NCBI RefSeq assembly: GCF_036240795.1
Contig: NZ_CP108454.1
Location: 2,108,001 to 2,172,000 of the forward strand
Reading direction: 5' to 3'
Length of the DNA stretch: 64,000 bases
From: Streptomyces sp. NBC_01268
GTDB lineage: Bacteria; Actinomycetota; Actinomycetes; Streptomycetales; Streptomycetaceae
A program made the position numbers and the translations under genes. The notes under the pieces were generated by a model. The model was not told the DNA's origin, made no database searches, and was given only the letters and a program-made list of their open reading frames with translations. Positions 29,014 to 37,310 of this stretch are shown one piece after another (the first letter of the stretch is position 1; each line of letters starts with the position of its first letter).

Positions 29014-30336
29014 GTGACCACCACGCCAGACGCCCCTGACGCGCTCCAGTCGACCGAGATATCCGGCCCCCTCTCGCCCGAGCGGCTTCCGGCACTGCGC
29101 CGGCGCATCCAGGCCGTGCTGATCACCACCCAGATCCTGGGCGGTCTGGGCATCGCCACCGGAGTGGCGCTGGCCGCGGTCCTCGCCAAGGAGGTCAGCG
29201 GTACGGAGGCGCTGTCGGGGCTCGCCTCGACGGCCTCGGTGGCGGGTCCCGCCCTGCTCGCGATGCCGCTCGCCTCGCTGATGTCGACCCGGGGCCGGCG
29301 CGCCGGACTCGTCCTCGCCTATCTCGTCGGCGCCGTCGGCGCGGGTGTCGCGGTCCTCGGCGCGGTCCTGGACAGCTTCCCCGTGCTGCTCGTCGGCCTG
29401 GTCGGCTTCGGGGCCGGCTCCTCGGCCAACCTGGCGGCCCGCTTCGCCGCGGCCGACCTGGCCGAGCCCGACCGGCGGGCCCGGTCCATCTCGACGGTCG
29501 TGTGGGCCACCACCATCGGCGCCGTCCTCGGTCCCAACATCGCCGCCCCGGCCGGGGAGAGCGTCGCCGGCCTCGGCATTCCGGTGGCGGCCGGGCCCTT
29601 CGTCTGGGCGTCCGGCGTGTTCGTGATCTCGGCCCTCGTGGTGGCCCTGCTGCTGCGCCCCGACCCGCTCCTGACGGCGCGGGCGCTGGCAGGTCCCGAG
29701 GGGGACGCGGCGGCGGAGGGCCGCTCCCTGAAGGCGGGGCTGCGGGCGGTACGGGAGTCCTCGCGGGCCAAGCTGGCCCTGGTCACCGTGGCCGGCTCGC
29801 ACACGGCGATGGTGTCGATCATGTCGATGACGCCGGTCGCGCTCAGCCACCACGGGGCGGACATCCGGCTGATCGGCCTGGTCATCAGCGGACACATCGC
29901 GGGCATGTACGCCTTCTCGCCGGTGATGGGCTGGCTGTCGGACCGGCTCGGCCGGCTGTCGGTGATCGGCCTGGCCGTCGCCCTGATCGCCGTCGCGGCT
30001 CTCCTCGCGGGCACGGCGGGACCGAGCCACGGGCAGACCGCGCTCGGCCTCTTCGTCCTCGGCCTCGGCTGGTCGGCGGGGCTCGTCTCCGGTTCGGCCC
30101 TCCTGACGGACTCCGTCCCGCAGGCCGCCCGGGCGGCGGTCCAGGGCCTCTCCGACTTCATCATGAACACCGCGGCCGGGGTCGGCGGCCTGGCGGCGGG
30201 CCTCATCGTCTCCACGGTGGGATACGGCTGGCTGAACGCGGTGGGCGCGTGCCTGCTGGTGCCGATGGCGCTGCTGGCGCTGCGGGGCGCGGTGCGGCGG
30301 GATGCGGTGCGGCGGGATGCGGTGCGGCGGGCCTGA
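29014..30336 (+). CDS. MFS transporter
   Basis: This 440-residue, 12-helix major facilitator starts at GTG 29014. The cytosolic loop motif after helix 8 is GWLSDRLGRLSVIG and the second helix pair contains LMSTRGRRAGLVLAY. The type fits drug or metabolite export; the substrate cannot be read. The last 15 residues are built from a 15-bp tandem repeat (AVRRD repeated), which may be a recent DNA expansion rather than functional sequence. It is convergent with the gene at 30476. Confidence 0.85.
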   Translation: MTTTPDAPDALQSTEISGPLSPERLPALRRRIQAVLITTQILGGLGIATGVALAAVLAKEVSGTEALSGLASTASVAGPALLAMPLASLMSTRGRRAGLVLAYLVGAVGAGVAVLGAVLDSFPVLLVGLVGFGAGSSANLAARFAAADLAEPDRRARSISTVVWATTIGAVLGPNIAAPAGESVAGLGIPVAAGPFVWASGVFVISALVVALLLRPDPLLTARALAGPEGDAAAEGRSLKAGLRAVRESSRAKLALVTVAGSHTAMVSIMSMTPVALSHHGADIRLIGLVISGHIAGMYAFSPVMGWLSDRLGRLSVIGLAVALIAVAALLAGTAGPSHGQTALGLFVLGLGWSAGLVSGSALLTDSVPQAARAAVQGLSDFIMNTAAGVGGLAAGLIVSTVGYGWLNAVGACLLVPMALLALRGAVRRDAVRRDAVRRA

Positions 30337-30381
30337 GGAGCGTGGATCCGGGATACCGGATCCAGGATCCAACATCCCCTG

Positions 30382-30469
30382 TCCGGCATCCCGTATCCGG
30401 CATCCCGTATCCGGTATTCCGTATCCGGCATCCCCTGTCCGGCGTCCCCTGTCCGGCATCCACCATCCG
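30382..30469. repeat. 14-bp tandem repeat in convergent intergenic region
   Basis: Six copies of a 14-bp unit (TCCGGCATCCCGTA and close variants such as TCCGGCATCCCCTG) plus four bases lie between the MFS gene and the secreted beta-propeller-like gene. More degenerate related units extend to about 30345. It is noncoding on both strands. Confidence 0.9.
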
Positions 30470-30475
30470 CCCGCC

Positions 30476-31444
30476 TCAGTGCGGAACCACCGGGGAACTC
30501 GCCCCCGCCGCCACTCGGCGCGGCGCCCCCGTCCCGTCCGCGGGCACGCTCCACACCGCGCCCCCGTACGCGTAGGAGACCGTGCCGGGCCCGGTCCAGG
30601 ACGCCTGGTCGTCGACGGACCGGGTGTCGGCGAGCGGGTGTTCGCGCAGGGTGGCGAGGTCGAGGACGTACAGGCGCCAGGGTGCGGCGGAGTCGGTGGA
30701 GACCTTCTTCTTGTAGGCGATGCGGGTGCCGTCCGGGGAGAGCGAGGGGCACTCGACGTTCTCCTTGATCGCGCGTGCGGACCAGTTGCGCAGGTCGCCC
30801 TCGACCAGGTGGGTGCGGCCCTGGGTGGAGACGGTGGCGTAGAAGCGGTTGTCGTCCCGGGCGAAGCTGACGCCCCAGTAGTTGACGTCGGGGGCGTGGT
30901 GCCGGCGCCCGTCGAGGGTGAGCGGGATCTGCTCGATGTTCTTGATCAGGTAGCCGGTGCGCAGGTCGAGGATCGAGGTCCGGGTGGCGAACGCCGAGGT
31001 GTTGTAGGAGTCGCCGGTCGCGAAGGTCGTCCAGGCGAGCACCCGGCCGGAGGCGGAGACCCGGGCCCGGTTGGGGATGCCGGGCAGGCTCATCCGGCGC
31101 AGTTCGCGCAGCTGCCGGTCGAGCACGAGGACGTACGAGCGGGCGGGCAGTCCCGGGCGGCGCTGGAGGCAGAGCGCGGTGGTCGCGGCGGCGTGGAAGC
31201 GGTCGCAGCGCGGTCCGCCGACGAGGCGGGCGCCGGGTGCCGCCGGGTCCTGGCGGGCGACGCGTCCGCTGGCGGTGTCACGGAAGTAGAGGGCGCCCGG
31301 GGGCCCGTCGAGGTCGAAGCCGGTGTCGGCGCCCGCGACCCCCGCCCGCGGGTGTTCGGCGGCGGCGCGCAGGGTGTAGGCGGTGGCGCCGCCGACGAGG
31401 AGCAGGGCTCCCAGGAGGAGTGCCCACAGGCGACGGGCGGTCAT
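30476..31444 (-). CDS. Exported TolB/WD40-like beta-propeller protein
   Basis: This 322-residue protein has a single N-terminal hydrophobic segment (LWALLLGALLLVGGATAYTL) acting as a signal anchor. The extracytoplasmic part contains repeated TolB-like blades, for example VECPSLSPDGTRIAYKKK and DDQASWTGPGTVSYAYGG, pointing to a six-bladed beta-propeller. Catalytic residues are not evident. The ATG at 31444 overlaps the stop of the MFS gene (ATGA), so it is the last gene of a three-gene operon with the metallophosphatase and MFS genes. Confidence 0.8.
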   Translation of the reverse strand: MTARRLWALLLGALLLVGGATAYTLRAAAEHPRAGVAGADTGFDLDGPPGALYFRDTASGRVARQDPAAPGARLVGGPRCDRFHAAATTALCLQRRPGLPARSYVLVLDRQLRELRRMSLPGIPNRARVSASGRVLAWTTFATGDSYNTSAFATRTSILDLRTGYLIKNIEQIPLTLDGRRHHAPDVNYWGVSFARDDNRFYATVSTQGRTHLVEGDLRNWSARAIKENVECPSLSPDGTRIAYKKKVSTDSAAPWRLYVLDLATLREHPLADTRSVDDQASWTGPGTVSYAYGGAVWSVPADGTGAPRRVAAGASSPVVPH

Positions 31445-32688
31445 GTCGTGGTCCTTCCGTGCGGTGGTTCGGCGGGCAGCAGGCGGGCGGCGCACACGAG
31501 GGCCGTCGCGAGCCCGGCCGAGGCGAGGACGAGGGCGGTGGACGGCCCCCACAGGGTCCAGGCCGCGCCGAAGCCGGTGGCGGCGGCGACCTTGGCGAGG
31601 GCCTGCGCCGTCTGGACGAGGGCGAGCCCGCTGGCGCGCCGGGCGGCCGGGAGCAGGGGGCCGGTGAGGGCCATCAGGACCCCGTCGGTGGCGGCGTAGA
31701 AGACCCCGAGCAGGGCGAGGACCCCGCCGATGAGGACCGCGTCCGGCACGGGGGCGAGGAGCAGGGCCATGGCGAGGAGCAGGGCTCCGTGCCCGTACAG
31801 GAAGGGGCGCCGGCGGCCGATGCGGTCGGCGAGCCGTCCGGCGGGCACGGCGAGCAGCAGGTAGGCGGCCGCGGCGCCGAGCGGCAGGAACGGGAACCAG
31901 GTGGCGTCCAGCGCGGTCCTGCGCTGGAGCAGCAGGTAGAGGAAGGCGTCGCCGACGGTGGCCGCGCCGAGGAGCGCGGTGGCGAACGCGACCCGGCGCA
32001 CGGCGGGCTGCCGGAGCAGGGCCGGCAGGCCGAGCGGTTCGCGTGCGGGGCGCACGGTCTCCCGGCGCCCGCCGGGGACGAGCACGACGAGGAGCAGCAC
32101 CCCCAGGAGCCCGACGCAGAAGCTGACGACGAAGACGGCGTCGTACGCGTCGGCGGTCGCCCACAGCAGCGCGAAGGCGGCCAGGGGGCCGAGGAGGGCG
32201 CCGGTGGTGTCCATGGCCCGGTGCACGCCGAAGGCGCGGCCGAGGGCGTCGGGCGGGCTTTCGAGGGTGATGAGCGCGTCGCGCGGGGCGGTGCGGATGC
32301 CCTTGCCGAGCCGGTCGGCGGCGAGCGAGGCGGCGATGAGGCCGGTCGCACCGCCCGCGAGGAGCAGGCCGAGCCGGGAGCAGGCGGACAGGGCGTAGCC
32401 GATGCCGGCGATCCGCTTGTGCCGGCCGCCCCGGTCGGCGGCGTGTCCGCCGAGGAGCCGGACGAGCGCGGTGGCACCGGTGAACAGCCCGTCGAGGAAT
32501 CCGAACTGGAGCGGGGTCAGGCCGAGCCCGAGGACCAGGTAGAGCGGCAGCACGGCGGTGACCATCTCGGAGGACACGTCGGTGACGAGGCTGACGGCGC
32601 CGAGGGCGAGGACGGTGGCGGGGACACGCCGCCGCACCCCGGAGGGTGCGGACGGCGCGCCGCGGCGACCGGTGGTCGCGAGGTACAT
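31441..32688 (-). CDS. MFS transporter
   Basis: This 415-residue, 12-helix major facilitator opens with SLVTDVSSEMVTAVLPLYLV, a motif of one MFS subgroup, has GGHAADRGGRHKR and GRLADRIGRRRPFL in the inter-helix loops, and KGIRTAPRDALI in the central loop. Substrate unknown. The start overlaps the stop of the upstream phosphatase gene (TGATG) and its stop overlaps the next start, showing strong translational coupling in this operon. Confidence 0.87.
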   Translation of the reverse strand: MYLATTGRRGAPSAPSGVRRRVPATVLALGAVSLVTDVSSEMVTAVLPLYLVLGLGLTPLQFGFLDGLFTGATALVRLLGGHAADRGGRHKRIAGIGYALSACSRLGLLLAGGATGLIAASLAADRLGKGIRTAPRDALITLESPPDALGRAFGVHRAMDTTGALLGPLAAFALLWATADAYDAVFVVSFCVGLLGVLLLVVLVPGGRRETVRPAREPLGLPALLRQPAVRRVAFATALLGAATVGDAFLYLLLQRRTALDATWFPFLPLGAAAAYLLLAVPAGRLADRIGRRRPFLYGHGALLLAMALLLAPVPDAVLIGGVLALLGVFYAATDGVLMALTGPLLPAARRASGLALVQTAQALAKVAAATGFGAAWTLWGPSTALVLASAGLATALVCAARLLPAEPPHGRTTT

Positions 32689-34022
32689 CAGTGGCAGGTG
32701 TAGGTCGGGCCGGTGTCCTTGACCAGACCGTCGGTGCCGACGTACTGCCAGCTGTACGTGGTGTCGGTGAAGTCCAGCTTCAGCACCCCGTACGGGCCGC
32801 TGATCCGCTTCTGGCTGTTGGGCTGGACGGTCTCGATGGGGTACGGCTCGGCGCCGCCCATGCCGCCGACGATCTCGACGATGCCGTCCGCGGTGGCCTT
32901 GCCGTTCGGGTCCTGCGGGGCGAAGCGCTCGTAGTGGTGGTCGTGCCCGTTGAGGACGAGGTCGGCCTTGGCCGCGTAGAGGATCTGCCAGACCGGCTTG
33001 GACACGGGGTCGTTGCCGTGGCCGCCGGACGAGTACAGCGGGTGGTGGAAGTAGGCGGCGACGCAGCTCTTGGCGTTGCGGGCGAGGTCGTCCTTGAGCC
33101 ACTGGATCTGGGCGGCGTCGTCGAAGGAGTTGGAGTCGAGGGCGACGAAGTGCCAGTTGCCCTCGTCGTAGCTGTAGTAGGGCTTGCCCTGGGGGTAGGC
33201 GATGGCGCCGAAGTACGACTTGTATCCGGCGAGGGAGCCGGCCGGGTCGTAGGTCTCGTGGTTCCCGGGCACGGGCCGCGTCTTGGCCTTGAAGGCGCCC
33301 CAGGTCTTGTCGTAGTAGGAGCGGTAGTCGCTCAGGCGGGCGTCGTCGTACTGGTTGTCGCCCATCGTCACGTAGAACTTCGGGTTGATCCGCTGGGCCT
33401 GGGCGGCGGTCTTGGGGTGGGCGCAGGAGCTGCTGGAGGCGGTGCACTGCGCGGCGATGTCGCCGGCCGCGACGACGGTGAAGGAGCCGGTGGGCGGCGG
33501 TGTGGTGCCGTCCGTCGTCCCGTACACCTCCACTTCGTAGAGGGAGTAGCCGTACGAGGTGCCGCGGGCGGTGCCGTAGACGCGGAGGTAGCGGCCCTTT
33601 CCGGCCAGCCCGGTCCAGTCGTCGGTGCCGCCGTTGCCGGCGGTCTCGGTGGCGAGGGCGGTCCAGGTGGCGCCGTCGGCGGAGACCTCGACGCGGTAGG
33701 CCTTGGCGTAGGCCGCCTCCCAGGAGAGGCGGACCCGGGAGACCGTCGAGGCGGCGCCGAGGTCGACGCGCAGCCACTGGGGGTCGGAGCCCTCGGCGCT
33801 GGCCCAGCGGGTGGCCGGGTCACCGTCGAAGGCCTTGGCGGGGACGAGGGTGGCGTCCTCGTCGGAGGAGGAGGTGGCGGGCTTGCCGCGGGAGAGGAGC
33901 GGGTCGGCGGCGTCGGCGCGGCCGGGGGCGGCGAGCAGGAGGCCGCCGGTGAGGAGGAGCACGGCGGCGAGGAGGAGGGACAGTGCGGTCCGGCGGGGTG
34001 GGGCGGAGGCGTTCAGGCGCAT
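32688..34022 (-). CDS. Secreted F5/8-type C (discoidin) domain metallophosphatase
   Basis: This 444-residue exported protein has a signal peptide (TALSLLLAAVLLLTGGLLLA) followed by a galactose-binding-like discoidin domain at about residues 42-170 (ATRWASAEGSDPQWLRVDLG is its hallmark). A calcineurin-like phosphoesterase domain occupies residues about 185-440, with metal ligands in AAGDIA, MGDNQYD, PGNHE, YFHHPLY and NGHDHHYER. The set resembles purple acid phosphatase-like enzymes. The carbohydrate-binding-type domain suggests attachment to a polysaccharide. It is first in a three-gene operon. Confidence 0.9.
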   Translation of the reverse strand: MRLNASAPPRRTALSLLLAAVLLLTGGLLLAAPGRADAADPLLSRGKPATSSSDEDATLVPAKAFDGDPATRWASAEGSDPQWLRVDLGAASTVSRVRLSWEAAYAKAYRVEVSADGATWTALATETAGNGGTDDWTGLAGKGRYLRVYGTARGTSYGYSLYEVEVYGTTDGTTPPPTGSFTVVAAGDIAAQCTASSSSCAHPKTAAQAQRINPKFYVTMGDNQYDDARLSDYRSYYDKTWGAFKAKTRPVPGNHETYDPAGSLAGYKSYFGAIAYPQGKPYYSYDEGNWHFVALDSNSFDDAAQIQWLKDDLARNAKSCVAAYFHHPLYSSGGHGNDPVSKPVWQILYAAKADLVLNGHDHHYERFAPQDPNGKATADGIVEIVGGMGGAEPYPIETVQPNSQKRISGPYGVLKLDFTDTTYSWQYVGTDGLVKDTGPTYTCH

Positions 34023-34162
34023 ACCTGGGACTCCCTGGCCTGGGGACGGCGAGAGCTGGACTTGGGGTGCGGGCAGCGCGGACCGGCCCGTGTGGCGAGG
34101 GGCGCCACGGGGCATGCTGCGGTGCACGGCGGCCGGGTCAGAGCTCTCGCTGAGCGCGTCAC

Positions 34163-34193
34163 GCCCGTGTCCGGGAAGGTCCCGGACACGGGC
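34163..34193 (-). terminator. 13-bp perfect hairpin between cupin gene and phosphatase gene
   Basis: Arms GCCCGTGTCCGGG and CCCGGACACGGGC with a five-base loop. It may terminate the upstream cupin transcript. If the phosphatase promoter lies at the palindrome at 34228, it would sit in the leader and could act as an attenuator. Confidence 0.55.
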
Positions 34194-34216
34194 GCCGCGC
34201 CAAGCCGCTGCCGGGG

Positions 34217-34242
34217 ATCGTAGTGGATAGGAAAGTTTCCTA
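34217..34242 (-). promoter_or_regulatory. Palindromic operator (TAGGAAA-G-TTTCCTA) at probable phosphatase promoter
   Basis: A perfect 7-bp-arm palindrome spans 34228-34242, with a possible -10 TACGAT at 34222-34217 just downstream. From memory, similar palindromes occur before secreted-glycanase genes controlled by ROK-family sugar repressors in Streptomyces; I cannot confirm the match here. No such regulator is encoded nearby. Confidence 0.5.
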
Positions 34243-34275
34243 CCAGACTCCGGACCGGCTCCCTCCGAGGGGAGT

Positions 34276-34632
34276 TCAGAGGCTGATGTGGTACGCCTTG
34301 CGCAGGGTCTCGTGGACGGTCCAGGTGGTGCGGTCGCCCTCGCGCAGCACGCAGGCGTCACCCGGACCGATCTCCAGGGTCTCGCCGCCCTCGACCGCGA
34401 CCGTGGCACGCCCGCTGACGACCACGAACAGCTCGTTCGCCTCGGTGTCGGTCACCACGCCGGGGGTGATCTGCCAGATGCCGCGGAGCTGCTTGCCGTC
34501 GGCGGACTCCCAGAGGAGCTTGCCGGTCACCTCGGGGGTGCCGGAGACGATCTGGCCGGGGTCCAGCGGCTCGGGCTCGAGCTCGGCATCAGGGATGTGG
34601 ACGGCGAACGAGGGCTGCGCGTGAGTGGTCAT
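34276..34632 (-). CDS. Small cupin-domain protein
   Basis: This 118-residue single-cupin protein is of the cupin_3/DUF861 type, with GIWQITPGVVTDTEANELFVV in the first cupin motif and LEIGPGDACVLREGDRTTW in the second. The first motif has few histidines, so metal binding is uncertain. Relatives include ureidoglycine aminohydrolase-like and EutQ-like proteins; many are of unknown function. It is cytosolic and stands alone in its transcription unit. Confidence 0.85.
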   Translation of the reverse strand: MTTHAQPSFAVHIPDAELEPEPLDPGQIVSGTPEVTGKLLWESADGKQLRGIWQITPGVVTDTEANELFVVVSGRATVAVEGGETLEIGPGDACVLREGDRTTWTVHETLRKAYHISL

Positions 34633-35219
34633 GGGCGGTGACTGTAGCGGGGTCCCGACGCCGCCACGGGCCCGGTACCGCCTGGAAGAATCCCTTCCGT
34701 TTCACGCTCCGCCCAGGCACTTCTCCGTGGCGTGCGGCGCAACGGAATCCGCAGGAGGGGTTTACGGCCGGGGCGCCCGCCAAGGGGCGGCCCGGCCTCG
34801 CCGAGCGGGGCCCCGAGGCACCGATTCCGCAGCCGTCCCGTGGGCGCGTGCGGACGTGCGGACGTGCGGACGTGCGGACGTGCGGACGTGCGGACGTGCG
34901 GACGTGCGGACGTGCGGACGTGCGGACGTGCGGACGTGCGGACGTGCGGACGTGCGGACGTGCGGACGTGCGCCAGGAGCACGATCCGGCCCGGGCAGCC
35001 GGTTCTCGGCCTCGCGGAGCCGAAAACCGCTCCCCGCGCGGCGGGTGCCGACGACTGTCGCCGCAGGTCGGGGGCGGCGCCTTTGGTGGGCCCAATGTTG
35101 GTCCCGCGCCACCCGCCCGGCGCGCTGACAAGGAGGGCGTGAGGGCGTCACACTCCGAGCGGACCACCCCGCTCCCCCTCCTCCCCCCACCCCCACCCCA
35201 CCCCGGACAGGAGAGTGCG
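34633..35219. other. 587-base intergenic region carrying an octamer repeat array
   Basis: Open reading in several frames crosses this region on both strands, but none has a credible start or family similarity. The exported peptidase downstream has its signal peptide at 35220, so translation cannot start here. Apart from the repeat at 34848-34972 I see no RNA gene. Sequence just before 35220 (CAGGAGAGTG) gives the ribosome-binding site. Confidence 0.6.
34848..34972. repeat. Octamer tandem repeat (GTGCGGAC) x15
   Basis: Fifteen perfect copies of GTGCGGAC plus five bases, with no variation, are bounded by GGGCGC on the left and GCCAGG on the right. Perfect identity indicates recent slippage-driven expansion. 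Because 8 is not a multiple of 3, changes in copy number shift any frame running through it. It ends 247 bases before the peptidase start codon. Confidence 0.97.
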
Positions 35220-36050
35220 ATGCCCCCCACCCGAATCCTCGCCCGCGCGGCCGTCCTCGGATCGGCGGCCCTGCTGACCGCCGCCACGGCCCTCCCCACC
35301 GCCTTCGCCGCCGGCGCCTCCGCCGCCGAACCGGCACCCGGCGCCTCGTACAAGGCCGCCCACGACACCCTCGGGCCGCAGCGGCTCACGCCGGGCCAGC
35401 GCAGACTCGCCGCCGCCAAGCAGGCAGTGGCGGAGTGGACGTACACGGGAGCGCGTGCCCTCGCCGGGTACAAGCTCTCCGGTGCCCTCCACCAGTCGCA
35501 GCAGACCTCCTACTGGTGCGGCCCGGCCACCCTGGTGATCACCCAGTCCGCCCACGACGAGGTCGCCGGCCGCTCCCAGCGGGACGCGGCGACCCTGCTC
35601 AGGGCGACCACCAGCGGCACCGCCTGGTACGGCATCGACATCAACGTGCCGAACCCGACCGGCTACCCCATGGCGGATGCCCTCAACTACCGGCTCCCCG
35701 GTGCCGGTTACGTACCGAACGCGCTGCCCTACACCCCGACCGCCGCCGACAAGGCCGCCTTCAGGCAGCACATCACGCACAACACCGACAACGACTACGC
35801 CATCGCGGGCAACGCCTGGGAGGTGCCGGGCGGGCCGCATCTCGTCGGACACCCCAACATCGAGATCTTCCACTGGGTCGCGGTCGACGGCTACAACACC
35901 GACACGGCCGCGGGGGAGGTCGACTACCTGGACCCGGTGGGCGGGGTCAGCACCAGCGTCATCTCCTGGGCGGGCCCGGTGCCGAAGTCCGCGCACATCT
36001 CCTCCGACACCCTCACCACCATCATGGGCGGCCGTGGGTACGTCTGGTAG
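35220..36050 (+). CDS. Secreted C39-like cysteine peptidase
   Basis: This 276-residue protein has a signal peptide (ILARAAVLGSAALLTAATAL, cleavage near AFAA). The peptidase domain shows the catalytic cysteine in QTSYWCGPATLVI, histidine in EIFHWVAVDGYN and aspartate in VDYLDPVGG, as in C39/papain-like bacteriocin-processing peptidases. It lacks an ABC transporter, so it acts as a free exported enzyme. The ATG at 35220 was chosen over longer readings because of the signal peptide. A lipoprotein gene overlaps its 3' end. Confidence 0.87.
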   Translation: MPPTRILARAAVLGSAALLTAATALPTAFAAGASAAEPAPGASYKAAHDTLGPQRLTPGQRRLAAAKQAVAEWTYTGARALAGYKLSGALHQSQQTSYWCGPATLVITQSAHDEVAGRSQRDAATLLRATTSGTAWYGIDINVPNPTGYPMADALNYRLPGAGYVPNALPYTPTAADKAAFRQHITHNTDNDYAIAGNAWEVPGGPHLVGHPNIEIFHWVAVDGYNTDTAAGEVDYLDPVGGVSTSVISWAGPVPKSAHISSDTLTTIMGGRGYVW

Positions 36051-37191
36051 GCGACGCCTCCTGCCGGTGCCGCTCCTGACGGGCGCCCTGCTCCTCGCGG
36101 GGTGCTCGTCGGGAGCCGCCGGGCCCGGCACCCCGCCCGCGCGGACGGCGCCCGCCCCGGCGTCCTCGTCGGCCCTCCCCTCGGGGGTGCGGGCCGCGGC
36201 CTGCCAGGTGCCGCTGCCCGCCGCCTGGCGCGCCGCGTTCGCGGCCGGCGAGTACCGGCCGCCGCCCGGGGAACGCGCGGTCCTCACGGAGACCGGACCC
36301 GGCTGGACGGCGCTCCAGCTCACCGGCGTCGCGGGGCGCCGCGCCGCCCTCGTACGCCGCGGCGAGACCGCGCCCCGCACCTTGCTCCGCCTCGCCGACC
36401 CGGTCGAACACCAGCTGCTGGCGGCGGACTTCGACGGACGCCGCTGGGCCGCGTTCGCCGTCCTGGAGGGCCGGAGCCTCGACAGCCCGTGGAGCCTGTA
36501 CGTGTGGGACGCGACCACCGGCAGGTCCCGGCGGCTCGCCCGCGCCGACCGGCCGGGCCCGCTCCCCCACCCGGTCGTCCACGACGGCACCGTGCTGTGG
36601 GCGCAGGGCACGGGCTCCGGCAAGGCCACCGTCTTCGCGGCCCCGGCCGGGGGCGGCGCCCCGCGCGCGTGGCACACGGGCGTGCTGGACAGCCCCTTCG
36701 CCGCCGGCGGGCTGCTGGTGTGGCGCGAGGCCGCCGGCGGCGGCACCCGGCTGACCGCCGTCTCCCTGCGCGACGGGCGCCCGGCGCCCCTGCCCCCGCC
36801 GGTGGCCGCCCTGCGCGACCTCCGGTCCGCGGTGTCCGACGGCACCACCTGGGCGTGGGTGGCGGGCGAGAGCGCGCCCCGGCTGATGGTGTGGCGCTCC
36901 GGCCGGGCCCGGCCCACGGCCGCGGTGACCGCCTCCCCCGCCGTCGACGGCATGGACCAGCTCCGGGTGTCCGGCCGCCTGCTCACCTGGCGCACCCCGG
37001 AGACGTCCTACGGCCTGGACCTGGACTCGGGCGCGTACGCGGAGATCACCCCGGCCTACGGGTACGCGCAGGCGGCGGGCGGCGCACTGGCCCTCGCGTA
37101 CAGCGCGGGCGAGGCGAAGGCGGCGGGCGCGCGGCCGGTGATCCAGGTGGTGGACGCGGACCTGCTGCCCGGGCTCCCGCGGTGCGGCTGA
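36034..37191 (+). CDS. Lipoprotein with predicted beta-propeller-like extracellular domain
   Basis: This 385-residue protein starts at GTG 36034, inside the peptidase gene but in another frame. The N-terminus RRRLLPVPLLTGALLLAGC is a classical lipoprotein signal with lipobox LAGC. Repeated blade-like segments (SPWSLYVWDATTGRSRRLA, TTWAWVAGESAPRLMVW) suggest a beta-propeller. No catalytic motif was found. The 17-base overlap with the C39-like peptidase gene suggests co-expression. Confidence 0.78.
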   Translation: MGTSGRRRLLPVPLLTGALLLAGCSSGAAGPGTPPARTAPAPASSSALPSGVRAAACQVPLPAAWRAAFAAGEYRPPPGERAVLTETGPGWTALQLTGVAGRRAALVRRGETAPRTLLRLADPVEHQLLAADFDGRRWAAFAVLEGRSLDSPWSLYVWDATTGRSRRLARADRPGPLPHPVVHDGTVLWAQGTGSGKATVFAAPAGGGAPRAWHTGVLDSPFAAGGLLVWREAAGGGTRLTAVSLRDGRPAPLPPPVAALRDLRSAVSDGTTWAWVAGESAPRLMVWRSGRARPTAAVTASPAVDGMDQLRVSGRLLTWRTPETSYGLDLDSGAYAEITPAYGYAQAAGGALALAYSAGEAKAAGARPVIQVVDADLLPGLPRCG

Positions 37192-37310
37192 GGCGCTGGG
37201 GCCGACGTGCTGGGGATGATGCCGTGTGACCGGCGCACCGCGGCCGACGCGTTGCGGCCGATGCGCGCCACCGAGGTTTGCGGGGGCCTCGGTTGCATCA
37301 GAGATCCCCC

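Noticed and set aside
34848..34972. Possible CRISPR array
   Set aside because: The 8-bp unit repeats without spacers and there are no cas genes in the window.
34638..35219. N-terminal extension of the C39-like peptidase through the octamer array
   Set aside because: The frame is open, but a typical signal peptide starts at 35220 with a good Shine-Dalgarno just before it; an extension would bury the signal.
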